IMG/VR virus record: IMGVR_UViG_3300037321_000049
Coordinates: 1 to 30,062 of that record
Source of the DNA: a virus
Length of the DNA: 30,062 nucleotides
Strand: one strand, 5' to 3'
This document shows positions 20,163 through 27,810 of the stretch, piece by piece (the stretch's first letter is position 1; each line of letters starts with the position of its first letter). The notes below the pieces were generated by a model that searched no databases, was not told where the DNA came from, and saw only the letters and a list, made by a program, of their open reading frames with translations. Both the position numbers and the translations under genes were made by a program.

Positions 20163-20540
20163 TTATGCCCTCGGTCGGCGCGCCTTCGCCGCTGCTTTCG
20201 GCGTCGCCTTCACCGCCGGGGCCTCGGGATTTTTTGCGTCTGCCGCGCTCGGACTAACAGCCTCGCCAAGCGCCTTGACGTAGCTTTCCATGTGCGCTCG
20301 GTTGATTATCATCGCGCAATACACGTCGTCCTCATCGCACGCCGCGCCGCCCGCTTTGAGCAATTCAGCAGCGACGAATGCAAGGCCACTCATGTTCGGC
20401 GCTGAAGTGGAGAACGAGTGCAGAACCATCATCGGCGACACGCCTTGCGCCTCGATGCGGCGAAGCAGCTTGTTGGACGGCGTGACAATAATATCAACGC
20501 CGCCCCACTGCATCACGATCTCACGAAAAACGCCACCCAT
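20163..20540 (-). CDS. Tail assembly chaperone, G-type
   Basis: 125 aa, TGATG-coupled to the major tail protein gene. MGGVFREIVMQWGGVDIIVT then PSNKLLRRIEAQGVSPMMVL and GLAFVAAELLKAGGA is the helical chaperone body; the tail (ATPKAAAKARRPRA) is a low-complexity extension encoded across the frameshift region. It lies between the tail tube and tape measure genes, where lambda G and its relatives are found. Would coat the tape measure before tail tube assembly. Confidence 0.8.
   Translation of the reverse strand: MGGVFREIVMQWGGVDIIVTPSNKLLRRIEAQGVSPMMVLHSFSTSAPNMSGLAFVAAELLKAGGAACDEDDVYCAMIINRAHMESYVKALGEAVSPSAADAKNPEAPAVKATPKAAAKARRPRA
20229..20237 (-). promoter_or_regulatory. Programmed -1 frameshift slippery site
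   Basis: In the frame of the G-type chaperone, codons 102-104 are GCA AAA AAT, i.e. the heptamer A AAA AAT in the X XXY YYZ register. A one-base backward slip enters a frame that stays open through the T-type domain to 19972. A short stem CGGCG/CGCCG (20218-20214 with 20203-20199) begins ten bases after the heptamer and could stimulate slippage. Same logic as lambda G/GT. Confidence 0.75.
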
Positions 20541-20947
20541 CAGGCTGCCGCAGTAAAGGTGAACGGGCCGCTCGACTGGAACGATGCGGAGAACGTGGTT
20601 TCGCCGTCGTGCGCTCCGCCAACCTCAAACGAGGTGATGAAGAAATTCGCCACTAGCGTTGCGCCGCTGGCAAAGTCGATCACGTATTCGTCCAGAACCG
20701 CAGCCGCGTTGCCCGTGGCCGCGGTAAGCAACGTGTCGCCGACCATGACGCCCTCGACGCTGAGGTCGATCGAGCGCACGCCAAAATCGGCAAGCATGGT
20801 GCGAACGCCAGCCGAGTCCTTATTCGTAATGTCAATTGGCTCGTTGTTCACGGTGAACGTATCCACGCGCGCGCCAGCAATGACGACAGCCGAAGAGGCA
20901 TCGCCCAACGAAATTCTGACGCCCGTGCGCCCGCTTGAAGCTGCCAT
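20540..20947 (-). CDS. Major tail tube protein
   Basis: 135 aa, strong AGGAGG ribosome site. MAASSGRTGVRISLGDASSA, NNEPIDITNKDSAGVRTMLA then DFGVRSIDLSVEGVM and a C-terminal ETTFSASFQSSGPFTFTA match the TP901-1/RcGTA-type major tail proteins (N-terminal I.ITNKD.AG.RT; S..G..). Forms hexameric rings of the flexible non-contractile tail, so this is a siphophage. Followed directly (TGATG) by the chaperone. Confidence 0.88.
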   Translation of the reverse strand: MAASSGRTGVRISLGDASSAVVIAGARVDTFTVNNEPIDITNKDSAGVRTMLADFGVRSIDLSVEGVMVGDTLLTAATGNAAAVLDEYVIDFASGATLVANFFITSFEVGGAHDGETTFSASFQSSGPFTFTAAA

Positions 20948-20991
20948 ATTGGCCTCCTATGGGATGTGCTGTTGCAATCATACCACAGGTG

Positions 20992-21417
20992 TTACGGTAA
21001 TGCCACAAGCCGAAACGTCATCAGCGCGCGGCGCGTAATGCCATCAGGGTCGCGCGAGAATGCCATGCCCTCGCAGTCCAGCCTCACAAAGCCGGGCAAC
21101 GTCGCCACAATGTCGGCGCGGTCAAGCGCTGTGAAGCAGGCCTGCGCGACGGCCTCGCATTCGCCCGTCTGCAAGCGTGACCATACGTCAACCTGGATGA
21201 GGGCGGACGTGCCGGTGGCGTCCTTAGTGCTGAAACCCGGATCGCTAACTTGCAGGCATGTAATGTAGGGAAACCCCGCGTCGCTCGACGGGTCCGACAC
21301 CTGAGGCGCTTGCTCCCAAAATATCGCGGTCACGCCGTAAGCCGTCGATAGCTGCGACGTGACGCCGGTGACGTTCAGCAGGTTATAAAACGCGGTGCGA
21401 ACTGCAAAGGGGATCAT
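20992..21417 (-). CDS. Tail terminator / completion protein (DUF3168)
   Basis: 141 aa. Pattern of DUF3168: N-terminal helix (VRTAFYNLLNVTGVTSQLST), IFWEQAPQVSDPSSDAGFPY then ITCLQVSDPG, a central strand (ALIQVDVWS) and a C-terminal helix (AVAQACFTALDRADI). These proteins cap the tail end that attaches to the head. ATGA-coupled to the HK97 gp10-like gene. Confidence 0.82.
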   Translation of the reverse strand: MIPFAVRTAFYNLLNVTGVTSQLSTAYGVTAIFWEQAPQVSDPSSDAGFPYITCLQVSDPGFSTKDATGTSALIQVDVWSRLQTGECEAVAQACFTALDRADIVATLPGFVRLDCEGMAFSRDPDGITRRALMTFRLVALP

Positions 21418-21848
21418 TCTGCGGCCCTCCTCATGGCTTCGCGGATTGCGTCCTCAAACGGCCCGCGCTCTGCATCGGTCGCGGGTCGCCAAGATGGGCG
21501 CGGCTGCAAACCTTGACGCCCAAACTCCAACTCGTAGGCGTAGTAAAGGCGGCTGCCGATCTGCGCGGTATCAGGCGACGGTCGAGAATAGTAGATCGAT
21601 GAGGCAAGCGTGCCGGTGTCGTTTGCCGGGGCCTCGCCCGCTGCCGACGATTGATGCGTGCGGCTGAGGTTCTGGCCTGGCGCGCGGGTATGCACGCGCC
21701 CCGTCTTGGGGCCTTGAAGGATGGCGCGCTTAACCCTCGCATTGACCTTAAGCGCGGTCTTGGTGATTTCGCGGCGCACGTTTGCACGCAGCTTGCGCTC
21801 GTATTCGCCGAGCCACCGCTCAAGGTCGTCGGCCCCGCTAACGCTCAT
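21414..21848 (-). CDS. HK97 gp10-like head-tail joining protein
   Basis: 144 aa. GADDLERWLGEYERKLRANV then RREITKTALKVNARVKRA, a flexible loop with TGRVHTRAPGQNLSRTHQSS, APANDTGTLASSIYYS and YAYELEFGRQG..PRPSWRP are the successive motifs of the HK97 gp10 family (....G.L..S......A...YA..VEFG....ARP...PA). ATGA-coupled both sides. Confidence 0.87.
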   Translation of the reverse strand: MSVSGADDLERWLGEYERKLRANVRREITKTALKVNARVKRAILQGPKTGRVHTRAPGQNLSRTHQSSAAGEAPANDTGTLASSIYYSRPSPDTAQIGSRLYYAYELEFGRQGLQPRPSWRPATDAERGPFEDAIREAMRRAAE

Positions 21849-22192
21849 GTGGCCACCCCCGCGTCGGCGTCAATCTCTAGCCACTGATTGCGAAACTCAA
21901 CGTTGTCAATCCGCGTGATGTTGTGCGCGCGCGTGCGGATCAGCACCCTGTCTCCCTCGCGGAGCGCAGCGCTATACCGCACGACAACGCGGAGCCTCGC
22001 CACAGCGTCGGTGCGGTCGCCGGTGCGCTCCTCACGCCCGGACATGCCCCGCAAATGCGCCCGCGTCGGCGCGCCTGAGACGGTTGCCCACGACTTGGTG
22101 AAGGTGCCAGCCGTGCCCTCCGTTGCGGTCTCGCGCTGAAACGTCACCGCCTCGCGCAAGATGCCGCTGGAATAGTCGCAACACAAGCCCAT
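21845..22192 (-). CDS. Head-tail adaptor / head closure protein
   Basis: 115 aa. SGILREAVTFQRETATEGTA then WATVSGAPTRAHLRGMSGRE, the central VVVRYSAALREGDRVLI and HNITRIDNVEFRNQWLEI follow the phage head closure family (SPP1 gp16 / PF05521: G.LR..V..Q......G....W......A.......G.E......R......R.Y......DR....G..Y.I). Closes the connector after packaging. TGATG overlap with the gene upstream. Confidence 0.85.
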   Translation of the reverse strand: MGLCCDYSSGILREAVTFQRETATEGTAGTFTKSWATVSGAPTRAHLRGMSGREERTGDRTDAVARLRVVVRYSAALREGDRVLIRTRAHNITRIDNVEFRNQWLEIDADAGVAT

Positions 22193-22878
22193 CAGATTCT
22201 CACGTTGCGATAACGCGAGACAATCTCAGCCGCGCCACTTGCGTGATAAGCGCTACCCATGTCGCAGCCGTCGCCCCGATGCCCGTAGGCGTATGCCGCA
22301 AGCTGGCGCACCGCGCGCTTCAGAGGGCCGGGCACATCGCTTGCCGCATCGCCATAGCCGGAGACGTGCGCGATCTCGATTGCGTTCACGGCGCGCAATG
22401 CGACGGGCCAAGCCGCGCCTGATTTGAGCGCGAGACGGCCCGGCTTTTGCGCGGTATCGACGTCAAAGGTCGCAGCCACATCAACCGCCGTGGCCACGCT
22501 ATCCTCGCCGTAAACCGTGACCGATGTGACGGACGCCAGCGGCATACGGCGCAGCGTCACGAATGGAGTGCTGCCGTAGCCCATCCCCATGCTAAGGCTG
22601 CCACGATGGCCCTCGCGCACGCCGTCCCACCACTGCTCCTTGTAGCCGGGCCAGCAGTCAATCGTTAGCCGCCACGTCTGCGAGATAAGCGCGAGGCCCG
22701 ATGCGTATTCAACCTCCTCGCGCGCCTCGGCGATTAGGCCCTCAAGATAGGCGTCTGCATCGGTCACGCCGTTAAGCTGCGCGCGCAGGTCATCAGCCGT
22801 CACAGGCTCAGACGCCGGGCCGGTGACGAGGGTATACCCCTCTTGCTGATAGTGCCGGGCGATAGGGCGGAGGCTCAT
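22192..22878 (-). CDS. Head-tail connector protein (gp6/phiE125 gp8-like)
   Basis: 228 aa. N-terminal PASEPVTADDLRAQLNGVTD then AYLEGLIAEAREEVEYASGL and ALISQTWRLTIDCWPGYKEQ are typical of the gp6-like adaptor; PLASVTSVTVYGEDS and the C-terminal VPGPLKRAVRQLAAYAYGHR complete the phiE125 gp8 pattern. Binds below the portal. ATGA-coupled to the small gene upstream. Confidence 0.87.
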   Translation of the reverse strand: MSLRPIARHYQQEGYTLVTGPASEPVTADDLRAQLNGVTDADAYLEGLIAEAREEVEYASGLALISQTWRLTIDCWPGYKEQWWDGVREGHRGSLSMGMGYGSTPFVTLRRMPLASVTSVTVYGEDSVATAVDVAATFDVDTAQKPGRLALKSGAAWPVALRAVNAIEIAHVSGYGDAASDVPGPLKRAVRQLAAYAYGHRGDGCDMGSAYHASGAAEIVSRYRNVRI

Positions 22879-23075
22879 TTACGCTTCCTCCCTCGCTGCG
22901 GCACGTGCAACATTGTCTCGGGCGGCGTGGCGATCTTGACTTCATACGCCGCGCCGTCGAGAACGGCCCACTCGGCGACGTATCCGTCAACGATATCCCC
23001 CTCGGCAAACGCCTGCTTGGCGTAGCCGTTCGGCATACACTCGTAACCGCCTAGCTGGAAAATCTTTGCGCGCAT
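22875..23075 (-). CDS. Hypothetical small protein in head gene cluster
   Basis: 66 aa: MRAKIFQLGGYECMPNGYAK then QAFAEGDIVDGYVAEWAVLD and a basic end (HVPQRGRKRK). Ribosome site GGAGGCC before the ATG. Small beta-type protein, perhaps a capsid-associated accessory; not recognised. Confidence 0.75.
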   Translation of the reverse strand: MRAKIFQLGGYECMPNGYAKQAFAEGDIVDGYVAEWAVLDGAAYEVKIATPPETMLHVPQRGRKRK

Positions 23076-23099
23076 GGCGTGGCCTCCTGTGCTTAGGGA

Positions 23100-23130
23100 T
23101 GAGGCGGCAACCCCGTTGACTGCCGCCTCA
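23100..23130 (-). other. 10-bp stem hairpin upstream of 22875-23075 gene
   Basis: TGAGGCGGCA (23100-23109) pairs perfectly with TGCCGCCTCA (23121-23130). It follows the stop of the decoration-like gene on the transcribed strand but has no T run, so it is more likely an attenuator or mRNA-stabilising element than a full terminator. Confidence 0.6.
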
Positions 23131-23139
23131 CGTCAAAGC

Positions 23140-23583
23140 TCAGGTGCGGGCGACCCGCGCGCCGACGTAGGTGGTCGGCGCGCGGTGCGGCTTGCCGAGC
23201 GTCGCCATGACCGTCACAACCGCGTCGCTGCCGGTGGTGCCGGTGATCGTGAGGCCGAGATACCGCTTGCCGCCGCGATAGCCAATTGCGCCCGCGATGC
23301 TGTGGTCGGCGTCGTCGCTGGTGACGGCAATGGTGTTGACGCCGCCAACGGTTCCGCCCGCCGCGACCGTGGTCGCCGACGCGCCCGCAGTATCGGCGGA
23401 CTCTTGCAGCGTAGCCGTGAACCCGCCCGCAGCGCCCGCATCGGTGACGACGTTGCACACAAGCTCAATCGTCGCCCCGTCGAACCCCAGCGTGTCAACA
23501 TAGCCGGAAAGGAGCGTGCCGGTGCCGCTCATGGTCAGCGAGCCGAGGTGAACGCGCTGGGCGTTAGAGATAAGGTCGCGCAT
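23140..23583 (-). CDS. Capsid-associated structural protein (decoration-like)
   Basis: 147 aa, AAGGAG before ATG. MRDLISNAQRVHLGSLTMSG, then TIELVCNVVTDAG, TATLQESADTAGA, IGYRGGKRYLGLTITGTTGS and a tail RAPTTYVG resembles the all-beta phage protein that often directly follows the major capsid gene in alphaproteobacterial phages (VQ.GYIGGKRYVR...T). Suspected head decoration or fibre protein. Confidence 0.7.
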   Translation of the reverse strand: MRDLISNAQRVHLGSLTMSGTGTLLSGYVDTLGFDGATIELVCNVVTDAGAAGGFTATLQESADTAGASATTVAAGGTVGGVNTIAVTSDDADHSIAGAIGYRGGKRYLGLTITGTTGSDAVVTVMATLGKPHRAPTTYVGARVART

Positions 23584-23617
23584 GGCGAGACTCCTTAGGT
23601 GGGGTTGCGTGGCCCAA

Positions 23618-23637
23618 GGGCGGCGCGATTGCCGCCC
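23618..23637 (-). other. GC-rich hairpin just after the capsid gene
   Basis: GGGCGGC (23618-23624) and GCCGCCC (23631-23637) form a perfect 7-bp stem with a six-base loop, 13 bases past the capsid stop on the transcribed strand, followed by TTGGG rather than a T run. Likely a partial terminator or 3'-end stabiliser that raises capsid mRNA relative to downstream genes. Confidence 0.55.
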
Positions 23638-23649
23638 CCGGAGAAGTCA

Positions 23650-24960
23650 TCAGGACGCGAACTTGATAAGCTGCAAAGCCTCGAAGTTAATGACCGCGCC
23701 GCCGACACGCTTTGTCGAGTAGAACTCCACGAAGGGCTTGGCGCTGAACGGGTCTCGCAGCGTGCGAATGCCCACGCGGTCAACGATCTGATAAGCCGAC
23801 CGCATGTCACCAACAGCGATGGAGAGTGAGCCGGTCGCCGGATCGGGCATATCTTCAAACGAGGCGACAGGATAGCCGAGAAGCGTGGCAGGCTGGCCCG
23901 CCGCAATGCCCGGAGACCAGAGGTAAGCGCCGTCGCTATCCTTCGTCTTGCGCAGAAGGGCCGTGGTCGCGCGGTTAGTGAACCACGAGGCATTGGAGCG
24001 ATACGCGCCCTTGAGGTTGTAAAGCGCGGTCAGCAACACGTCTCCGCCGTTCGGAGCCGCCGCAAGGCCGCCGTTCACGCCGCTGTTCGTGACCGGAATC
24101 TGGCCGGGGTTGGTCACCCCCGCCGGATAAGTGAGGAACCCGCGCGGGCGACCGACGCCATCGCCGGTCACGAACGATTCCGCCTCAGCGCGCGCGAAGC
24201 GATCCGCGACCTTGCCAGCAAGCCACTGCTCAATGTTAATTTCCGGGTCGTCAAGCATCTGCTGCGTGGCGCTCGGATTCGCATACATCTCGTGCACGGC
24301 GATGCGCCACGCCCCGAAATTTGGCGTGCTTGTGACAGGGCGCGCGGCGGTCTCGGCAACCCACCCATAGCCAACTTCGTTGAGGTCAAAAAGGCCTTCG
24401 AGCGCGTCCTTGCTGATGACCTGCACCGCAGCATATGCGCGCATCGGCGAGGTTTCGAAGATCTTCGTGACGATTGCGCCGCTCATGTCGGGGTTGACTG
24501 TGTAGCCGCCGGTTGCGTCTCCGCCGACAGACAGGGCCTTGCGCTCGTCATGGTCGAGGCTGTCAGGGCCTTTCCGGAAATAGCCTTCCATGATTTCAGT
24601 ATAGCTCTTGAGGCTTTCGCCGGTCATCTGACGCGCCTGCATCTCGCCGACAAAGCCACCGGCATGACGACGCCACGAAGCGGCCTTTGCCTCCAGCGCC
24701 GCATCAACGTCAATCGGGTTGCCGTGATCGTCAACCACGACACGAGCGGCGCGCTTGGATGCCAGCACGGCCTCGTCTGCAACGGCCTGAGCGGCGGTGA
24801 TGGCGGCTTCCATCTTGGCGAGCTTGGCTTCGGTCAGCGGGTCGGCGCTGCCCTTGGCTTCGATCTGCGCAAGGCGCTCGTCGTTGGCCTGCTTGTAGGC
24901 GTCAAACCCGGTGTGGATCGCCTTGATGGCGTCCGCAACGCCCTTGATTTCATCAGTCAT
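23650..24960 (-). CDS. Major capsid protein (HK97 fold)
   Basis: 436 aa. N-terminal ~110 residues are a coiled-coil scaffold (KGVADAIKAIHTGFDAYKQA; LAKMEAAITAAQAVADEAVL) expected to be removed by the neighbouring protease. The mature part carries SVGGDATGGYTVNPDMSGAI (the GG.LVP-like start), SPMRAYAAVQVIS, GWVAETAARP, the E-loop region, PSATQQMLDDPEINIEQWLA, FVTGDGVGRPRGFLTYP, and a C-terminus with DMRSAYQIVDRVGIRTLRDP then FVEFYSTKRVGGAVINFEAL: standard HK97 markers. ATGA overlap with the protease gene. Confidence 0.96.
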   Translation of the reverse strand: MTDEIKGVADAIKAIHTGFDAYKQANDERLAQIEAKGSADPLTEAKLAKMEAAITAAQAVADEAVLASKRAARVVVDDHGNPIDVDAALEAKAASWRRHAGGFVGEMQARQMTGESLKSYTEIMEGYFRKGPDSLDHDERKALSVGGDATGGYTVNPDMSGAIVTKIFETSPMRAYAAVQVISKDALEGLFDLNEVGYGWVAETAARPVTSTPNFGAWRIAVHEMYANPSATQQMLDDPEINIEQWLAGKVADRFARAEAESFVTGDGVGRPRGFLTYPAGVTNPGQIPVTNSGVNGGLAAAPNGGDVLLTALYNLKGAYRSNASWFTNRATTALLRKTKDSDGAYLWSPGIAAGQPATLLGYPVASFEDMPDPATGSLSIAVGDMRSAYQIVDRVGIRTLRDPFSAKPFVEFYSTKRVGGAVINFEALQLIKFAS

Positions 24961-25607
24961 TGGAATGCTTTCCCGAAAGATTGAAGGAGGTTTGCGAGGT
25001 CGGCGCGTGCCGCTTCCTCAGCCTTGCCATCATCCACCGCAGCATCCCGCCGGGAGAGGTAGCCTCTGAAGCCAAGCGATGTGATCGCCGTGGCGTCTGC
25101 TTTTGAGTATCCTGCATCCCGCAGAAACCGTTCGAATTGGCGCTCAGTCTCGATTCCCTTGACTGCCGTGACTAGCGCATCAGGCAACATCGGGAACGTG
25201 ACGAGCGAAATTTCCATGAGGTCGATTGCCGTCAGTCGGCGCACTCGGCCATCCGCCTCGGGCTCGGCCTCGCGCACGCGATAGCCGATCGACATTGAGT
25301 CAATGGCCCCGGCGCGCAACAGGATCAACGCCTCTGCGCCTTGCTTAACGTCGGCGAGGAGACGGCCCTTGACCTTCAGCCCATAATCATCCTCGGCAAT
25401 CGACTCATAAACGCCGATTACCTTGGACGTATCGTGCTGCCACAGCATTTTGACCTTGCGGCCCGTGTTGAGCGACGCCCGAAAAGCACCCGGCGCAACC
25501 ACGTCTAGGCCCTGATCGACCACGCCGAAAACCGACGCATACCCCTCAAACGTCCCGTCTGAATCCGGCATTGCCTTGATAAGCGCGGGCGAGTGTTTGG
25601 TCTGCAT
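24957..25607 (-). CDS. Prohead protease (HK97 family)
   Basis: 216 aa, GAGGG nine bases before ATG. FEGYASVFGVVDQGLDVVAP, then VKMLWQHDTSKVIGVYESIA with the catalytic His, and GAIDSMSIGYRV with the catalytic Ser are diagnostic of the U35-type capsid maturation protease; ISLVTFPMLPDALV follows. Cleaves the scaffold segment of the capsid protein made from the next gene. Confidence 0.95.
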   Translation of the reverse strand: MQTKHSPALIKAMPDSDGTFEGYASVFGVVDQGLDVVAPGAFRASLNTGRKVKMLWQHDTSKVIGVYESIAEDDYGLKVKGRLLADVKQGAEALILLRAGAIDSMSIGYRVREAEPEADGRVRRLTAIDLMEISLVTFPMLPDALVTAVKGIETERQFERFLRDAGYSKADATAITSLGFRGYLSRRDAAVDDGKAEEAARADLANLLQSFGKAFQ

Positions 25608-25660
25608 TTATCGGCCCTCATTGCGTGTTGGCTAACTGTAGCATGTTTGCAACACTGTGG

Positions 25661-26416
25661 CTAGACTATCACAAACGCGACGGAGCATCGGCAATTTATC
25701 ACCTCCGAAGCCCTCCCGCCGGGATCGCCTGGGTACATCAGCCGCGTCCCGCCAACGCTAAACGGCTCGTCCGCGCCGACCTCCTGACCGTCCGCGCGCC
25801 TGTGGCTGTCACGGGTCCGCGCATCACTGCCAGCCATCCACTCGCGCCGATACTCAAGGCCCTCCTCGCGGATAGCGGCGTCAGCGCCCGCGTTGGCCGC
25901 GCCGTGGGTTTCGGTGCGGGCGATAAGGTTGGCGCGTCCAATGCTTAGGCTCGGGACATTCTCAAGGATGCGCGCGCCGATACCGGCCTGGCCTAGCCCG
26001 TCCTCATATCCGCGCCGCACGCCGTCAACGATGCTGGCGCGCGTGGTCTCGGAGACGTAAGTGATACGCTGCCGGATCGCCTCGGACGCCACATATCGCA
26101 GCGCAAAAGTCCGCATGATCGCCGCGAAATCCTTGCGCTCGGTCGGACCTGCGCTTGCCTTGGCAACGCGGTTTATGCGCTGCGAAAACGCTAGAATGCT
26201 CTCGCCTGCCATCGACGCATAAAGCGCTTCGACCCGCTCGATGTGGTCGCGCGCCGCTGGCACTTCCCCGGTAATCTCCCAAAACGCCAGCATCTCGCGC
26301 ATTGAGGCGCTAATTTCGCGTCGCATCCGCCGCTCGAATTTACCTGACAGACGGTCGAGCAATAGGCCTTGCGCTCGCAGTTCCTGAGCGCGGGTGTTGC
26401 CGGTGGCGAGCGTCAT
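25661..26416 (-). CDS. Minor head protein (SPP1 gp7 / Mu F-like)
   Basis: 251 aa, ATGA-coupled to the portal gene. Helical N-terminal half, then GRANLIARTETHGAANAGAD and the signature REWMAGSDARTRDSHRRADG, MYPGDPGGRASEVINCRCSV, which is the phage Mu F / SPP1 gp7 motif (R..H....G..........G..L..PGDP.....E..NCRC). Encoded between portal and protease; probably an internal head protein bound to the portal. Confidence 0.9.
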   Translation of the reverse strand: MTLATGNTRAQELRAQGLLLDRLSGKFERRMRREISASMREMLAFWEITGEVPAARDHIERVEALYASMAGESILAFSQRINRVAKASAGPTERKDFAAIMRTFALRYVASEAIRQRITYVSETTRASIVDGVRRGYEDGLGQAGIGARILENVPSLSIGRANLIARTETHGAANAGADAAIREEGLEYRREWMAGSDARTRDSHRRADGQEVGADEPFSVGGTRLMYPGDPGGRASEVINCRCSVAFVIV

Positions 26417-27681
26417 TTAATGTCGTGCCCATATGCCAGCGCCTTGGCGAGAGCGGGGGATATGTCGGCAGGCAAGATCGGCTCGCTTGCCATGCTGAGG
26501 CTGATTTGCGAGGACTGCACAAGCACAACGTCGCCGCCTTCAATCGGGTCGTAGCCCTTCATCTCGCGCCGCTCATTAATGGTGAGATCGTCGGACATAT
26601 TCGCCATGTCCCAAAGCGCAGACCTCTTATCAACGATGGCGGGCACTTGGTCATAGTCCGCTTTGATCTGGATGCCCTGTGGCCTGCCTAACCATGCGCT
26701 CCAATCCTGCGCGATTAGATCGACGAGTGGGATAACCGTGTCTTCCCAAAACGCAAGTCGCGCCTCTTTGTAATTGGAATAAGTGTTGTCACCGGGGATG
26801 CCGAGCATCTGAGGCGGCACGCCAAAGGCAAGCGCAATGTCGCGCGCCGCGCTGTTCTTCGCCTCTTGTATGCCCATGTCGGTTGGGCTGAGGCCCATCT
26901 CGTGCCACGTCAAGCCGCCTTCGAGAATCATCGGACGGCCTGCGTTGTGCGCCCCAGAATACAGGTCTTGCACCTCGGCTTTGAGTCGCTGGAACGCATC
27001 TTCGCCTAGCACCGTGTCACCGCTTGCCACGAGCGCACCGGATGGGCGGGCGCTGTTTTGAAGCAAGGCCTGCATATATTTCATGGCCTCGTTGTGCTGG
27101 TCGATGGCATATGCGCCGGACTCGACGGGGCTTTGACCATACCAATCGTTGATCGGGTTAAACGCCTTCATGTGGCGCAGGTCAAAGGCTCCGCTTGGCG
27201 AGCGCGCAAAGATGACCTTTTTGCCGCCGACCTTGTAGCAATAATATTCCGGCGAGCCATTAGCCGCAGGGATGATCTGCATACGATCCGGGCGAAGCTG
27301 GTAAAGCTCGCGGGCCTGCCCCGCTACCGTCACGCGCTCCTCATAGCCGTTGCCCGCCAACAGGTAATACCCCACCTTGGCGCGGATATACTCGGCCCCG
27401 GACTGCATTGGGTTTGGCTGCGCGATCAACTCCAACAGAGGGTGCGCGATAAGCTCCTGCTCACCCCGGAACGCCAGCCACCGAACCGACGCCACCGCGT
27501 CACAGATGCGATTGACGGCCTGATAGGCAATCACGTTGCGCCGGTATGCCTCATCCGCGAACGCCGCATAATCGCGCGGAGACCACACGGGTTGACCCGG
27601 GGTCATTACATGCGTGTAGGCTGCGGCGGATTCTTTGACGCTCGGCACGTCAGCGCGCCCAAACAGACGTGGGAATTTCAT
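26413..27681 (-). CDS. Portal protein (HK97 family)
   Basis: 422 aa, GAGGA eight bases before ATG. NVIAYQAVNRICDAVASVRW, HPLLELIAQPNPMQSGAEYI, YYLLAGNGYEERV, LYQLRPDRMQI, then GWTWHE-type segment LTWHEMGLSPTDMGIQEAKN and IALAFGVPPQMLGIPGDNTY are successive markers of the HK97 portal. Forms the dodecameric DNA gateway of the head. Its 129-bp upstream gap holds a large inverted repeat. Confidence 0.96.
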   Translation of the reverse strand: MKFPRLFGRADVPSVKESAAAYTHVMTPGQPVWSPRDYAAFADEAYRRNVIAYQAVNRICDAVASVRWLAFRGEQELIAHPLLELIAQPNPMQSGAEYIRAKVGYYLLAGNGYEERVTVAGQARELYQLRPDRMQIIPAANGSPEYYCYKVGGKKVIFARSPSGAFDLRHMKAFNPINDWYGQSPVESGAYAIDQHNEAMKYMQALLQNSARPSGALVASGDTVLGEDAFQRLKAEVQDLYSGAHNAGRPMILEGGLTWHEMGLSPTDMGIQEAKNSAARDIALAFGVPPQMLGIPGDNTYSNYKEARLAFWEDTVIPLVDLIAQDWSAWLGRPQGIQIKADYDQVPAIVDKRSALWDMANMSDDLTINERREMKGYDPIEGGDVVLVQSSQISLSMASEPILPADISPALAKALAYGHDIK

Positions 27682-27753
27682 CTATGCGTCCTCTGCGGCG
27701 TGGCTGTTGCCGAAAGGTAACACGTTTAGCAATGTGTTGCCACTGCGCCACAC

Positions 27754-27795
27754 ATGGCACGGGATAGGTGTGGGCCAACCACCTATCTTGTGCCA
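27754..27795. repeat. Long inverted repeat between large terminase and portal genes
   Basis: ATGGCACGGGATAGGTG (27754-27770), nine-base loop, CACCTATCTTGTGCCAT (27779+1 to 27796 less one; 27780-27795 plus pairing base) give 15 of 17 pairs; the two central mismatches become G-U pairs in + strand RNA. No T run. A second, shorter dyad (AACAC-N10-GTGTT) lies at about 27720-27738. The 27682-27810 gap contains no gene; it could hold an attenuator, RNA-processing site or protein-binding site. Confidence 0.7.
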
Positions 27796-27810
27796 TGCAT
27801 CACAGCGGGC

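Noticed and set aside
25608-25660. Promoter in the gap between minor head protein and protease genes
   Set aside because: TTGCAA is present on the reverse strand but no acceptable -10 lies 16-18 bases downstream; only a weak GTGTTG/CAACAC dyad remains.
27058-27720. 220-codon + strand frame opposite the portal gene
   Set aside because: Long only because GC-rich codons on the opposite strand avoid stops; portal motifs are on the - strand.
27754-27795. Sigma-54-like TGGCAC elements in the terL-portal gap and near 29505
   Set aside because: TGGCAC is present but the TTGC half five bases downstream is absent at each place.
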